Positions 52,550 through 64,000 of a DNA stretch of 64,000 nt are shown here, in pieces (within the stretch, counting starts at the first letter, position 1; each line of letters opens with the position of its first letter). Position numbers and translations under genes: made by a program. Under the pieces are notes generated by a model. It was not told the DNA's origin, ran no database searches, and saw only the letters and a program-made list of their open reading frames with translations. The stretch is from Coemansia sp. RSA 487 (taxonomy: Eukaryota > Kickxellomycota > Kickxellomycetes > Kickxellales > Kickxellaceae). The stretch is from assembly GCA_027577595.1 (NCBI GenBank), contig JANBRJ010000023.1, positions 124,001-188,000 on the forward strand. The letters are read 5' to 3'.

Positions 52550-54240
52550 ACTTTTGCTGTTGGTCAGCACGCTTACGTTTGGCAGTCTGCTCCTGCTCCT
52601 GTGCTGCTGCAGACGTTGAGGCCGTAGCAGCCTTGCGCTTGGGACAACGACTCAGCTGAGCGTTGTCAGTGGAGGGAACAAAGGAAGCAGCTGTGCGTCT
52701 GGCTTGACGGCGAGTTTAGTTTTGCGGTTGTTGCGGTTGCTGTGGTTGCTGCGATTGTTGTTGCTGCTGTTCGCGCTTTTGGCGCCGCTTCTGCTCGAGT
52801 TGATGATGGTGTTCTTTAAACTCTGCAACCTGCGCATTGAGCTTTCTCCTGCTATTTTTGTTTGTCCATACGTTTGTTGCGTTGCTCCCCACGTAGTTCC
52901 TCGAGTCGTTATTGGCGTTGCTGCTCCGGTGTCAGCTTCACGTTGCGATAGAAACGTTCTGGGACACGCCCGACTGTACGCAGGCTATCGATAATTATTT
53001 TAAAGGTCAGCGCAGCTGCTTTGTTGCGGTTCCAGTAGCGTCCCCCAACAGTCGTATCTGGATCGTCGTCGGAGCATACAAAGCATACCGATACCACGAA
53101 CTGGCTCCTTGAAACGCACCATTGCCGCCTTCCAATCCTCGATAATAAACACGAGATTGTTTCTTCCTGCCTTCTTTCGAATATAATTCGCGTGCTGGCC
53201 CACCGCCAGCTGATCCATGTAAGTAGAAAGTCTCAAACGACGATGTAGATATTGTCCGAATTCCTTGCAATTGGTGAGCGTTTCCGTGTAAAACTCGCTC
53301 AAAACGCTGTGCATAGCTGTTCTTGTTCGCAACTATCTTTTATATCCTGTAGGATTCGTCATTGTACACGATAACGATACTTGGAGGTGCTCCTCAGCTT
53401 CCAACACAATGCCACCGCGGTACGCAGCTTTTACAATAGTAAGTATATCTTGCCTATGTGTTTTCGTTTCCTGTGCGCGTTGGTCGCGAGTGTAGTGAAT
53501 ACACTTTGGGTCTTCTGCTGTGTTGCCAGGAAGGATGCCATGTTCGAGATCGTGGCGATTAGGATCCAAATATGCGCTTCTGTCCATGATTTCGTTGAGC
53601 CTTCTCTTGCCAAGATTGCTCACGTACTTCAATTCGCTACCATTTTTCGTTTGGGCTCCCAGCCGCCACCCTCTTTTTCTTTGATGATCGAAATAGAAAC
53701 GCCGTTCGTTTGTACCGTATGTGTAAGGTTATACCTGCTTTAAGAAATTATTGCTTTGGATTTAAGATCCAAAACCCGCCACCATATGTTCTCGTATTTT
53801 TCGCATGTTGCTCTGTCTGTTGTGTCTTGCAATATGTTTCTGCGCAGAATGTCGGTGGCTATAGCCATGTGCTGTGGCACCCACGTCATGTGCAGCGGCA
53901 TACTTTGGAACACACGTTCACCTTCTGTCTCAAATAACTGAGCGATCCTAAAAACGCCTTCGCATGCATTTCAGGGTGCGCCTTAACGTCATAATAAATA
54001 TTTTTTTTCGAATGCATAGCTTGTAGCATATGAATTGAGAATCGGCGTTAGACGATGGCTCGCGATAATAGCGGGAGAGAGGAGGCCACAGACGTCGTGG
54101 GATCCGGTATAAATGGCATTTTGGATCTGACGTTTCGGTCGTGATATCGCAGCTTGTACTCTTGTCTTTCGCGCATGGCTATGGGATTCTTGCTGGATGG
54201 CATGCTTGCACTACCGTGTTTGCAGCGCAACGTCAATGGA
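52550..54240 (-). mobile_element. Degraded TnpB/Fanzor-like transposon protein gene
   Basis: Minus-strand translation gives, in order but in shifting frames, VFQSMPLHMTWVPQHMAIAT, then RSAYLDPNRHDLEHG (possible first RuvC motif), CIHYTRDQRAQETKTHRQD, LRLSTYMDQLAVGQHANYIR, VFIIEDWKAAMVRFKEPVRG (possible second RuvC motif), RYWNRNKAAALTFKIIIDSL and GRVPERFYRNVKL. This order fits a TnpB/IS605 OrfB-like nuclease of the kind found in fungi. Several breaks, a lost zinc-ribbon segment and Asn in place of Asp in the last motif show it is dead. The C-terminal end is Gln-rich (CAA/CAG repeats at about 52720-52790). The N-terminal limit is uncertain and may reach about 54550. Not compared by search. Confidence 0.55.
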
Positions 54241-54716
54241 TTTGTGTAGGTAAATTAGCAAAACGCAACTTAACATTGTTGAGGTATGCATCTAGCATTT
54301 TTGCTTCCTCATAGTTAGCAATTTGGCCAAGGCTGCTAATGTCAAAATGAAGCATATTTGTCAAGTGCTGAAAATTGATGAAATGATTGCTGCCTATTAG
54401 TTGGCAAGCTGCGGCAGTCACAGTATTGGCTTTCTATGCCTGCCTTGCAGTCAAGTGGAGGAATGCCCCCACAAAAATCAAAAATTTCTATTTCATACTT
54501 ATTTGAAGCAGCTTTTATGAAGTTTTCCCAAAACAATTTACTGCATCTATGCGGATATTTAAACTATATCAACAACTTTGCCCCATACGTCTCACTATTT
54601 AGTAATATGGAGTTGGAAATTTAATTTACCTTTTTCAAGAACTGGTACTTTTTGTTAAGGGACGTTTATATTAAATATATCGACAAGTACCTACTGGATC
54701 TATATACTTTTTTATA

Positions 54717-55670
54717 ATGGAGGTCATGGAAAGCAATCGCCAACGTCAAAAGGACGAAATCACAGCCTTGCAAGCTATATTCGGCGAAGGAGCAGTTGAG
54801 ATAGCCGATAGCAACACATTCATACTTCATACACCTATTGACAGCATACAAGCACAGGCTGACATTCGCTTTCATCTTCCAAGCACTTACCCCAGCGACG
54901 ATTCTCCGATATTTGAGTGGATTGGTGCACGGGATACAGGTGCAAACTCTACAGATTCTGTTGCTCCAGGGTACATTTATATTGAACGAAATCTCACCCT
55001 TAGCAGTGATATGCATACGGATATTGAGCGTGAGATCCATCGTTTATGGGACCAGGATCTGGGCCGAGATGTGGTTATATTTTCATGGATATCATGGCTG
55101 ACGGAATATCTAGAACACCGTTGGCCGCAACCGCTAGACCCAATTCTTTTGCCTAGAGATAATTACGATGGACCAGGTGCTCAAGGATGCTGTGGCTCAG
55201 ACAGATGTAGCTGTAAAGATTCGCATACAACAAACAAGCAGCCGGTCGATACTGGTGATGATTCAAAAGCGTATCCAGCGATATATACAGGAATGCCTCT
55301 CGAGATGAAAAAGAGTGTTTTTTTAGGTCATGTTGCGCGTGTAAAATGTGCCAAAGATGTACGGAATGTACTAGATACGCTGATGCTGGACAAGAAAATT
55401 GCGCAAGCGACACACAACATATCAGCATACCGCATTTGTCTTGACAGCGGATCAATTAGTCAGGACAATGACGATGACGGCGAATATACTGCTGGAAAGC
55501 GGCTGGGCCATTTGTTACATCTGTTGGGAGTCGAAAACATAATGGTTGTCGTGACACGTTGGTATGGCGGCACACAGCTTGGCCCTGATCGCTTCAAACT
55601 TATCAACAATGCTGCAAGACAGGCTTTAGAGTCTGGCGGTTTCCTAGATAACATTCCTCGAAAAAAATAA
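54717..55670 (+). CDS. YIH1: Yih1/IMPACT homologue, Gcn2 regulator
   Basis: IMPACT-family proteins bind Gcn1 through an RWD domain and restrain activation of the eIF2alpha kinase Gcn2. 317 residues, intronless. RWD domain about 1-125: RQKDEITALQAIFGE, FRFHLPSTYP-type PSTYPSDDSPIFEW, LTLSSDMHTDIEREIHRLWD. Then a spacer with two Cys-rich bits (GCCGSDRCSC) and the ancient UPF0029 domain about 195-310: MKKSVFLGHVARVKCAKDVR, ATHNISAYRI, AGKRLGHLLHLLGVENIMVV and VTRWYGGTQLGPDRFKLINN. The start is the first ATG, preceded by AT-rich sequence. Its 3' end is 60 bases from that of the convergent gene. Confidence 0.95.
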   Translation: MEVMESNRQRQKDEITALQAIFGEGAVEIADSNTFILHTPIDSIQAQADIRFHLPSTYPSDDSPIFEWIGARDTGANSTDSVAPGYIYIERNLTLSSDMHTDIEREIHRLWDQDLGRDVVIFSWISWLTEYLEHRWPQPLDPILLPRDNYDGPGAQGCCGSDRCSCKDSHTTNKQPVDTGDDSKAYPAIYTGMPLEMKKSVFLGHVARVKCAKDVRNVLDTLMLDKKIAQATHNISAYRICLDSGSISQDNDDDGEYTAGKRLGHLLHLLGVENIMVVVTRWYGGTQLGPDRFKLINNAARQALESGGFLDNIPRKK

Positions 55671-55730
55671 AAATAAACAAATGTTAGCTGCAACGATCAA
55701 AAAAGAAAAAGAAAACCACTTTAGGTGTAT

Positions 55731-57998
55731 TTAGACTGTGATTAGTGCTGATTGCTTCTTTCCGCGCGGGTAAACGACAAAAGAGCTTGCAAATAAGCCA
55801 ACCATGATACTAAGGGAGGTTTGTATCATCTGGAAGACGAGTTGCATCGAATTAGCTCCATTTTGGGAGCCCTGAAACATGGTCATGATTCCACGGACGC
55901 CTACGCTGCCAGGAACAAGAATCATCATTCCAGGAAGCATCGTTGCGTAGGCATTGTGTTTGAAAACCTTGCTCCAAATGTTTGCCGCAACGCCAAGAAC
56001 AAATGCGGATACAACAGGACCCACAGTGCTAAGGCCGCGATGGATAACGAGATACCAAAACACAGAAAACATTATACCTGCAACGATGATACAGGCATGC
56101 CAGTGCTTCGGATGGACATTTATCAAAAGGCAAATGGTGGAGATTGAGACCGGAAAAGTCAACCACCACCACCATGGAGATGCAGCTGCACAGGTAGTCA
56201 TGTTTATGTCGGGTACACGACTCGGTACAGAGAATATCTCCACATATATGTTGTTTCCCAGGTTTATGCCAAAGGCGAGGATGAACGCGAGTGTCAGAGC
56301 ATACCCTACACGAACGGTTCCAGCATGCATGTTGCGTGATGTAAGTTCGATAATTCCTGTGGTGAGCAAAAGACCAGGCAAGAGAACAGCGGTTGCCGAT
56401 AGTGTCACGGCACCGAAGCAGACCCAGCGCTCGACTGCAGTGGCAAGAAACCCGCAGACAATGCTGACAGATGCCTCGAACAGGTTGGTGTATCCCTTGA
56501 GTCTGCTGGCCAAAAGGTTCAAGCAGCCTGCAGCCATCCCAAGCACAAGCGCTGCGACTGAGTCAAGCCATGACCCGTTGAAAGCCAAAATGCAAACAGA
56601 CCATGAAGTTACACCCCAGTCCAAGAGCTGCCAATACCAAGCAAAAAGCGGTTTTGCGTGCATGATTTCGCCTAAGCGCTGCGTGCCTTCCTCGGCGCTA
56701 ATCTCGCCCTTGCTGACAATCCGGAAAACTTTATCAGTTAGCTCTAGCCTATGCATATCGTAGCCGCTCGGACATCGGATTATTTTTGTTTCAGACGTAA
56801 ATGTCGCTTGATCCTCAAAGGATATAAGGACCAAACCTGGCATTGTAGTGAATGTTGCCTTGATACGCAAGTGGCAGGAAATACGTGAAAGATTATCTTC
56901 CAAATGGTGTAGCGGAGCGCCGTACTGCATCATCGCTTGGGCAAGCATACATATAAACTTTTGGTGTACAAGCAGTTGATGAATTCCGTTCAAAAGCTGT
57001 TCGCGGCGAACATTCAACGAGCTATTTTCTGTATTTGCCACATGTTGATTTGAGGTATCTGTAGAATCGCCAAACAAATTGGCTCTCTGTTTTACCCACT
57101 CGGAAATATTTTCAAAGCTGTTTTCCCTGTGCGAGAGTGAAGGCGATCCAATAGCAGTTTGAATTCCTGGCGTGGAAAGTGCGTAAGGCAAGAACTTTGT
57201 CAGATTTATTTCTGAAAATGCTTCTCGAAGAACTGGCTGTGTCACTTGTATATCCTGTAACGAACGACATACATTGTCTTTTGCCGATACTTGTGACTCT
57301 GTGATTCCTATGCTACTAATTCTCTTATTGTCGATATGGGCATCCAAATCACACATGCTTGCTGTCGACTGCCTGCCTTTGTCTTCCAAAAATGTACGCG
57401 ATCGAGACTGGGACTGGGAGCGTTTCCGTAGCGAAGTACGTGTTCTAGCTCTTTTTGGGCAGGTCACCAAGTGATATTCAAAACCAGTATCACTATTGCA
57501 GCGGCTAGAGCTGTGTTGCTGATGGTCTGCTTCAGATCGTTTTGGCTCTGTGGCGTTTCCGGTACCTCCTTGCTGATTCTTGAGTCTTCCACGCTGCTGG
57601 TCTACATCGGCAAGCTGTAAGTAGTGTGACAGCAGACCTGGACGATCCAGCTTATGTTGGTATCTGTCTGCATACGAGTCTTGATCGTGCTCAACAGCTG
57701 CTACATCTAGGTGGATCTGCAGTGGCCTTTGTGAATTTGAGGCTACAGATGGAGTACTATTGCTTTGAGTACTGTTCATTCTAGCGGCAAGTCGAGATAG
57801 GTCTTGATCAAGCTGGCCCTCGTGTTTGGATATTGATTCTGGAACTGACTGTGCATATGTTGTGTATACTCCGTTATCTGCATGCTGGTATTCACAGCGC
57901 GTATCGACAGTTTGCAACGATCGTCTTGGTGTGCAGTTAGAACTGTGATCATCTGATAGCTTCTGGCACTCACTTATGAATGTTCTTGTGCGTTTCAT
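55731..57998 (-). CDS. PRM10: ThrE-like multipass membrane protein (Prm10 family)
   Basis: Family of fungal multipass proteins with two ThrE-type halves (DUF1212 plus DUF3815); yeast Prm10 is pheromone-regulated, and a transporter role is suspected but not shown. 755 residues from the first ATG (MKRTRTFISECQKL); a longer reading would start at GTG. Residues 1 to about 320 are hydrophilic with an Arg/Ser run (RTRTSLRKRSQSQSRSRTF). The conserved part starts RREQLLNGIHQLLVHQKFIC and MMQYGAPLHHLEDNLSRIS, then ATFTTMPGLVLISFED, LASRLKGYTNLFEASVSIVC and about ten hydrophobic helices. The second half contains NAYATMLPGMMILVPGSVGV, RGIMTMFQGSQ, the DUF3815 hallmark. Confidence 0.92.
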   Translation of the reverse strand: MKRTRTFISECQKLSDDHSSNCTPRRSLQTVDTRCEYQHADNGVYTTYAQSVPESISKHEGQLDQDLSRLAARMNSTQSNSTPSVASNSQRPLQIHLDVAAVEHDQDSYADRYQHKLDRPGLLSHYLQLADVDQQRGRLKNQQGGTGNATEPKRSEADHQQHSSSRCNSDTGFEYHLVTCPKRARTRTSLRKRSQSQSRSRTFLEDKGRQSTASMCDLDAHIDNKRISSIGITESQVSAKDNVCRSLQDIQVTQPVLREAFSEINLTKFLPYALSTPGIQTAIGSPSLSHRENSFENISEWVKQRANLFGDSTDTSNQHVANTENSSLNVRREQLLNGIHQLLVHQKFICMLAQAMMQYGAPLHHLEDNLSRISCHLRIKATFTTMPGLVLISFEDQATFTSETKIIRCPSGYDMHRLELTDKVFRIVSKGEISAEEGTQRLGEIMHAKPLFAWYWQLLDWGVTSWSVCILAFNGSWLDSVAALVLGMAAGCLNLLASRLKGYTNLFEASVSIVCGFLATAVERWVCFGAVTLSATAVLLPGLLLTTGIIELTSRNMHAGTVRVGYALTLAFILAFGINLGNNIYVEIFSVPSRVPDINMTTCAAASPWWWWLTFPVSISTICLLINVHPKHWHACIIVAGIMFSVFWYLVIHRGLSTVGPVVSAFVLGVAANIWSKVFKHNAYATMLPGMMILVPGSVGVRGIMTMFQGSQNGANSMQLVFQMIQTSLSIMVGLFASSFVVYPRGKKQSALITV

Positions 57999-59847
57999 AT
58001 TAAATATCTCAAAGTTAAAAGCTAGCAGAAAGCAAATGGTTTTTTTGTCTTTTGATTTTTTTGCTTTGGCACACAAGAGATGTTTCAGAGTAGCTGTGAA
58101 AAACACTTTTGATTGAGAACGCGGGCTGGAATTTGCAATCCTTCAAACAGAAAATTACCACGGATCCTTTCACTGAGATTTTCTAGATTTGGCAACATCC
58201 CTTTCCACCCCCCCCCCACAACCAATAGCAGCAAATCGGGTTTCTATTTAGAATAAGACAGCCATTTTTTGGCAGCTCCACTACAAAAAAATTAAACAGG
58301 AAGGGGAAGCAACCGCGAGTGCACATTTTGGGTCATGTGAAAAAAGCGGTGATTTTGTGTGGGGAATCACTATGATCGAAGCGTTGGTGTTGTGTGGTCG
58401 GAGAATCGGCAGCAAAGTGCAAGCTAAAAATAATGGAAACAAGAGACAATTCGCAGAATTAGTGCTTTGTAAACACTGCATAAACCCAAGCAAAATACAG
58501 CATTAAATATCAACAAAGCTTACCTGAAGCGAACATCCAGCCATGCTCGCCCAGCGGCCATAGACAAAAGGGCTCCCACACCAGCTCTAAAGTCCCAATA
58601 GAGGATAGCGACGCCTGGCCTGGAAAAGTTGCAGGAGCTGACCGGATAAGGGCATGAGCACCATTAAAAAGGATTCAGCAGCACCCACTTCCAAGTGGCC
58701 AGGCAGGGGCTGGCTGCTCGATTTCCCCACCCTGCCGCGTCGCTGACAAATGAGTCTTGGTCCCATGGGCAAAGAAATTAAAGGTGCAACCAAAGCCTCT
58801 ACTTGGGGCTGCCAGACGCCGCCCTGCAAAATGTGTGTTTGGAGAAGGAACATTTCGCTTGAGCTGGGGCGTGCGTTTCTGCGCTTTTATACCATGTACA
58901 GCACAAAAACAATGGCTGCAAAAATTGGAAAACGGCAAATGTTTGTCTTTTTGCCCGTTTATTCTGCACTGAAAGAACATTGAAGTGTGGACAAAATAAA
59001 ATACCCAGGATGCTCTACCAATAAAAGAGCAACAACGGTGGGAAGAATGGCTTGGCAGCTAAACAAGCATATCCACCGCTGCATTTTACAAATACCAATC
59101 TTTGAATACCATGTGTGTAAACATATCCTTTACTTGTACACTGTAGACTTTGTCACACCCGAGTATCGTCAAAACAACAAGGTGAGCGACTGTCGCTTTA
59201 GAAAACTAGACATAAGTGTCAATCGGCACACAGGTTCACAAGCAAACATCATTTCCATCACATCCACTCTACAAGTAAAGTAACTTCAATCATTATCTGG
59301 TAGTTATGATGCTGGCTAGAAAACTGGTGTTGACCTAGTGCAACGCAAGCAATAGTATTTTTTGATATATAAATTTCCACTTCAATATATCCTAATAGAG
59401 AAAACAAAAAAGGAACCTAGAACTATCAAGGAAGCATCGTCGATTTTTGAAACAGATCACACTATGAGTATGGGTTGAAGTTATTGCACGTGATTAAAAC
59501 CACATGGGTTCCAAAAACCACAAATTTGGCTGTGGTTTTATGTGGTTTCAGGTAAAATATTTTTCGTAGTGCTCGGGATAAAACTTAACCCACGGACCAC
59601 AATGTAGGTACATATTTTCTTTATCGGGAATCTGTGGGCTGTAGCTTCAGCTATTCGAAGAAAGACATGCAAAAAGGCTAGAATACCAACACAACAGTGA
59701 AGAAAGCTAAGCGGGGGTAATATCAGTTCGAAAGGCTCTACGGCCAACAATCGCGCATAAAAATGGATACCACAGAGAAAAAAACAATTTTATACTTTGC
59801 TTTACTGCACTTGCGTTTTATTTGTATTTTTCCTTCTATTCAAGCCT
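57999..59847. other. Intergenic with GC-rich patch and STE14 promoter
   Basis: About 1.85 kb between divergent Prm10 and methyltransferase genes. A C run lies at about 58207-58216. About 58530-58830 is GC-rich relative to its flanks; it contains CTTACCTG (58519-58526) and several short inverted repeats, and small frames on both strands are unconvincing. 58840-59470 is AT-rich with nothing recognisable. Confidence 0.4.
59480..59552 (+). promoter_or_regulatory. Clustered CACGTG and TGTGGTTT elements upstream of STE14
   Basis: GCACGTGATT at about 59487 matches the ATCACGTG core of Cbf1-type factors on the opposite strand. Right after it, four copies of TGTGGTTT or its complement AAACCACA occur in about 55 bases and form nested inverted repeats around 59495-59550. 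One copy reads CTGTGG as in Met31/32 sites. The regulatory role is inferred from yeast sulfur-gene promoters. Confidence 0.35.
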
Positions 59848-60687
59848 ATGGATGAATATAGAAACGCTGCTGTCAACGCTAAATCTGCTTTTACACCGCA
59901 AGTCGGAGGGGGCAAAAGCAAGCAAAGCAATGCAGACAAATGGTGGGCACCAATCGTGTCGCTAGACTACTCATTGCACTCAGCACACAACATTGCACTA
60001 ACGTCCTTTGTGCTTGGAATCCTAGTAGCGGTAGGGCTTTCTACAACTCTTGTCGGCGGTTGGTCAGCGCTAGGGGTTCTTGGGATTTATACAGTGTTTG
60101 TTTCGCTTTACCACATGTGCGAGTATCTGAGCGTGGCAATGTACAACCCACTGCGTGTGTCAATGGAGTCATTTATGTTCCAGCCCGATGGCGAGGACGG
60201 CGGGTATGCTCTTGCTATGGGCGTCTCTCTTGTTGAATACGCTGTGGAATGGTGGTTTTATCCTGGACTCAAACACCCTGGATCAATGACGTTGTTAGGG
60301 CTTGCTATAGCTTTTATTGGGCAGATATTGCGAACACTGGCCATGATAACCGCCAAAGTTAGCTTTAACCATTATGTCGCCACACATCGTGTGATGGATC
60401 ACCAGCTTATTACACATGGGATATACAAGTACGAACGCCATCCATCCTATGTAGGCTTCTTTCTGTGGGCCGTCGGTTTACAGGTCATGATCAAGAACGT
60501 AGTTTCTGCTGTGCTTTTCGCTATAGCATTGGGATTCTTTTTCTGCTCGCGTACACTATATGAAGAAGGTATGCTTGTAAAATTCTTTGGTGTGCAGTAC
60601 CAGAACTACAAAAAAAGCACACCTTCGCTTGTTCCTGTCAACATTTGGGCATTTCTTACCAAAAAAAATCGCAAAGCAAGCGGGTAG
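59848..60687 (+). CDS. STE14: Protein-S-isoprenylcysteine O-methyltransferase
   Basis: ER membrane enzyme that uses SAM to methylate the C-terminal farnesyl- or geranylgeranyl-cysteine of CaaX proteins (Ras, Rho, mating pheromone). 279 residues from the ATG at 59848 (MDEYRNAAVNAKS); the frame is open upstream without an ATG. Several hydrophobic helices, VSLYHMCEYLSVAMYNPLRV, then the conserved C-terminal block: HYVATHRVMDHQLITHGIYK, YERHPSYVGFFLWAVGLQVM, FFFCSRTLYEEGMLVKFFGV and QYQNYKK, which form the SAM and active site. Convergent with muskelin, 143 bases apart. Confidence 0.95.
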   Translation: MDEYRNAAVNAKSAFTPQVGGGKSKQSNADKWWAPIVSLDYSLHSAHNIALTSFVLGILVAVGLSTTLVGGWSALGVLGIYTVFVSLYHMCEYLSVAMYNPLRVSMESFMFQPDGEDGGYALAMGVSLVEYAVEWWFYPGLKHPGSMTLLGLAIAFIGQILRTLAMITAKVSFNHYVATHRVMDHQLITHGIYKYERHPSYVGFFLWAVGLQVMIKNVVSAVLFAIALGFFFCSRTLYEEGMLVKFFGVQYQNYKKSTPSLVPVNIWAFLTKKNRKASG

Positions 60688-60830
60688 CTCTTTTGCATGC
60701 TCCACATACAAATAGATGTTTGGAGGGAAGGGTTTTTTTGTAACGAAGTGTGTGAATGTAAAAGAATACAAATATTGTACCAACATATGCCAATACAATA
60801 CTATCGTGGATAACATTTTGGCCTTCCTTT

Positions 60831-63958
<3,128 letters not shown>

Positions 63959-64000
63959 TTAAAAGCGGACAACATCGAAATACACATAATACAAGTGGCA

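Noticed and set aside
58515-58600. CTTACCTG, resembling the 5' end of U1 snRNA
   Set aside because: No U1 stem-loop I, no Sm site at proper distance; the same bases read in reverse are just a splice-donor-like AGGTAAG.

Overview
This is a nuclear chromosome segment from a fungus. It carries compact genes, short spliceosomal introns with GTAAG(T)-type donors and CTAAC-like branch sites, and a fungal gene set: Rim15, Rck2/Srk1-type kinase, Yih1, Prm10, alpha-arrestin, APS kinase and a Fkh/Sep1-type forkhead factor. A fungus that also has a complete-looking muskelin, a Prp8 with several inteins and degraded TnpB/Fanzor-like elements points to an early-diverging (zygomycete-grade) lineage. Kickxellomycotina or a relative would fit, but the genus is not proven by anything visible here.

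Layout. 1-11480 (minus): the first ~70% of the spliceosome core protein Prp8, read as one uninterrupted frame that contains five inteins. 11972-14606 (minus): alpha-arrestin. 14.6-17.0 kb: non-coding, with a broken TnpB/Fanzor-like remnant between imperfect inverted repeats. 17.0-18.1 kb (minus): fibrillarin. 19.1-24.4 kb (plus): DUF1769 protein, long-chain acyl-CoA synthetase, Trm82. 24.5-29.4 kb (minus): Rck2-type kinase and forkhead factor. 32.0-33.8 kb: convergent RanBP1 and APS kinase. 34.3-41.2 kb: SMC2 (plus) convergent with Elg1/ATAD5 (minus). 41.4-41.9 kb (minus): an unrecognised small three-exon membrane protein. 42.4-52.2 kb (plus): a 3150-residue Rim15 kinase. 52.5-54.2 kb: a second TnpB/Fanzor-like remnant. 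54.7-63.9 kb: Yih1/IMPACT (plus), Prm10 (minus), isoprenylcysteine methyltransferase (plus), muskelin (minus, running off the right edge).

Most genes are unrelated housekeeping or signalling genes; no operon or biosynthetic cluster is visible. The loose themes are stress and nutrient signalling (Rim15, Rck2-type kinase, Yih1, arrestin, muskelin), chromosome maintenance (SMC2, Elg1) and RNA processing (Prp8, fibrillarin, Trm82). The standout system is the Prp8 gene. Five protein-splicing elements (446, 265, 556, 584 and 347 residues) together add 2198 residues to 1628 residues of host protein seen here. Only one keeps the acidic residues expected of an active LAGLIDADG homing endonuclease. Two of the five resemble each other, which suggests spread within the gene.
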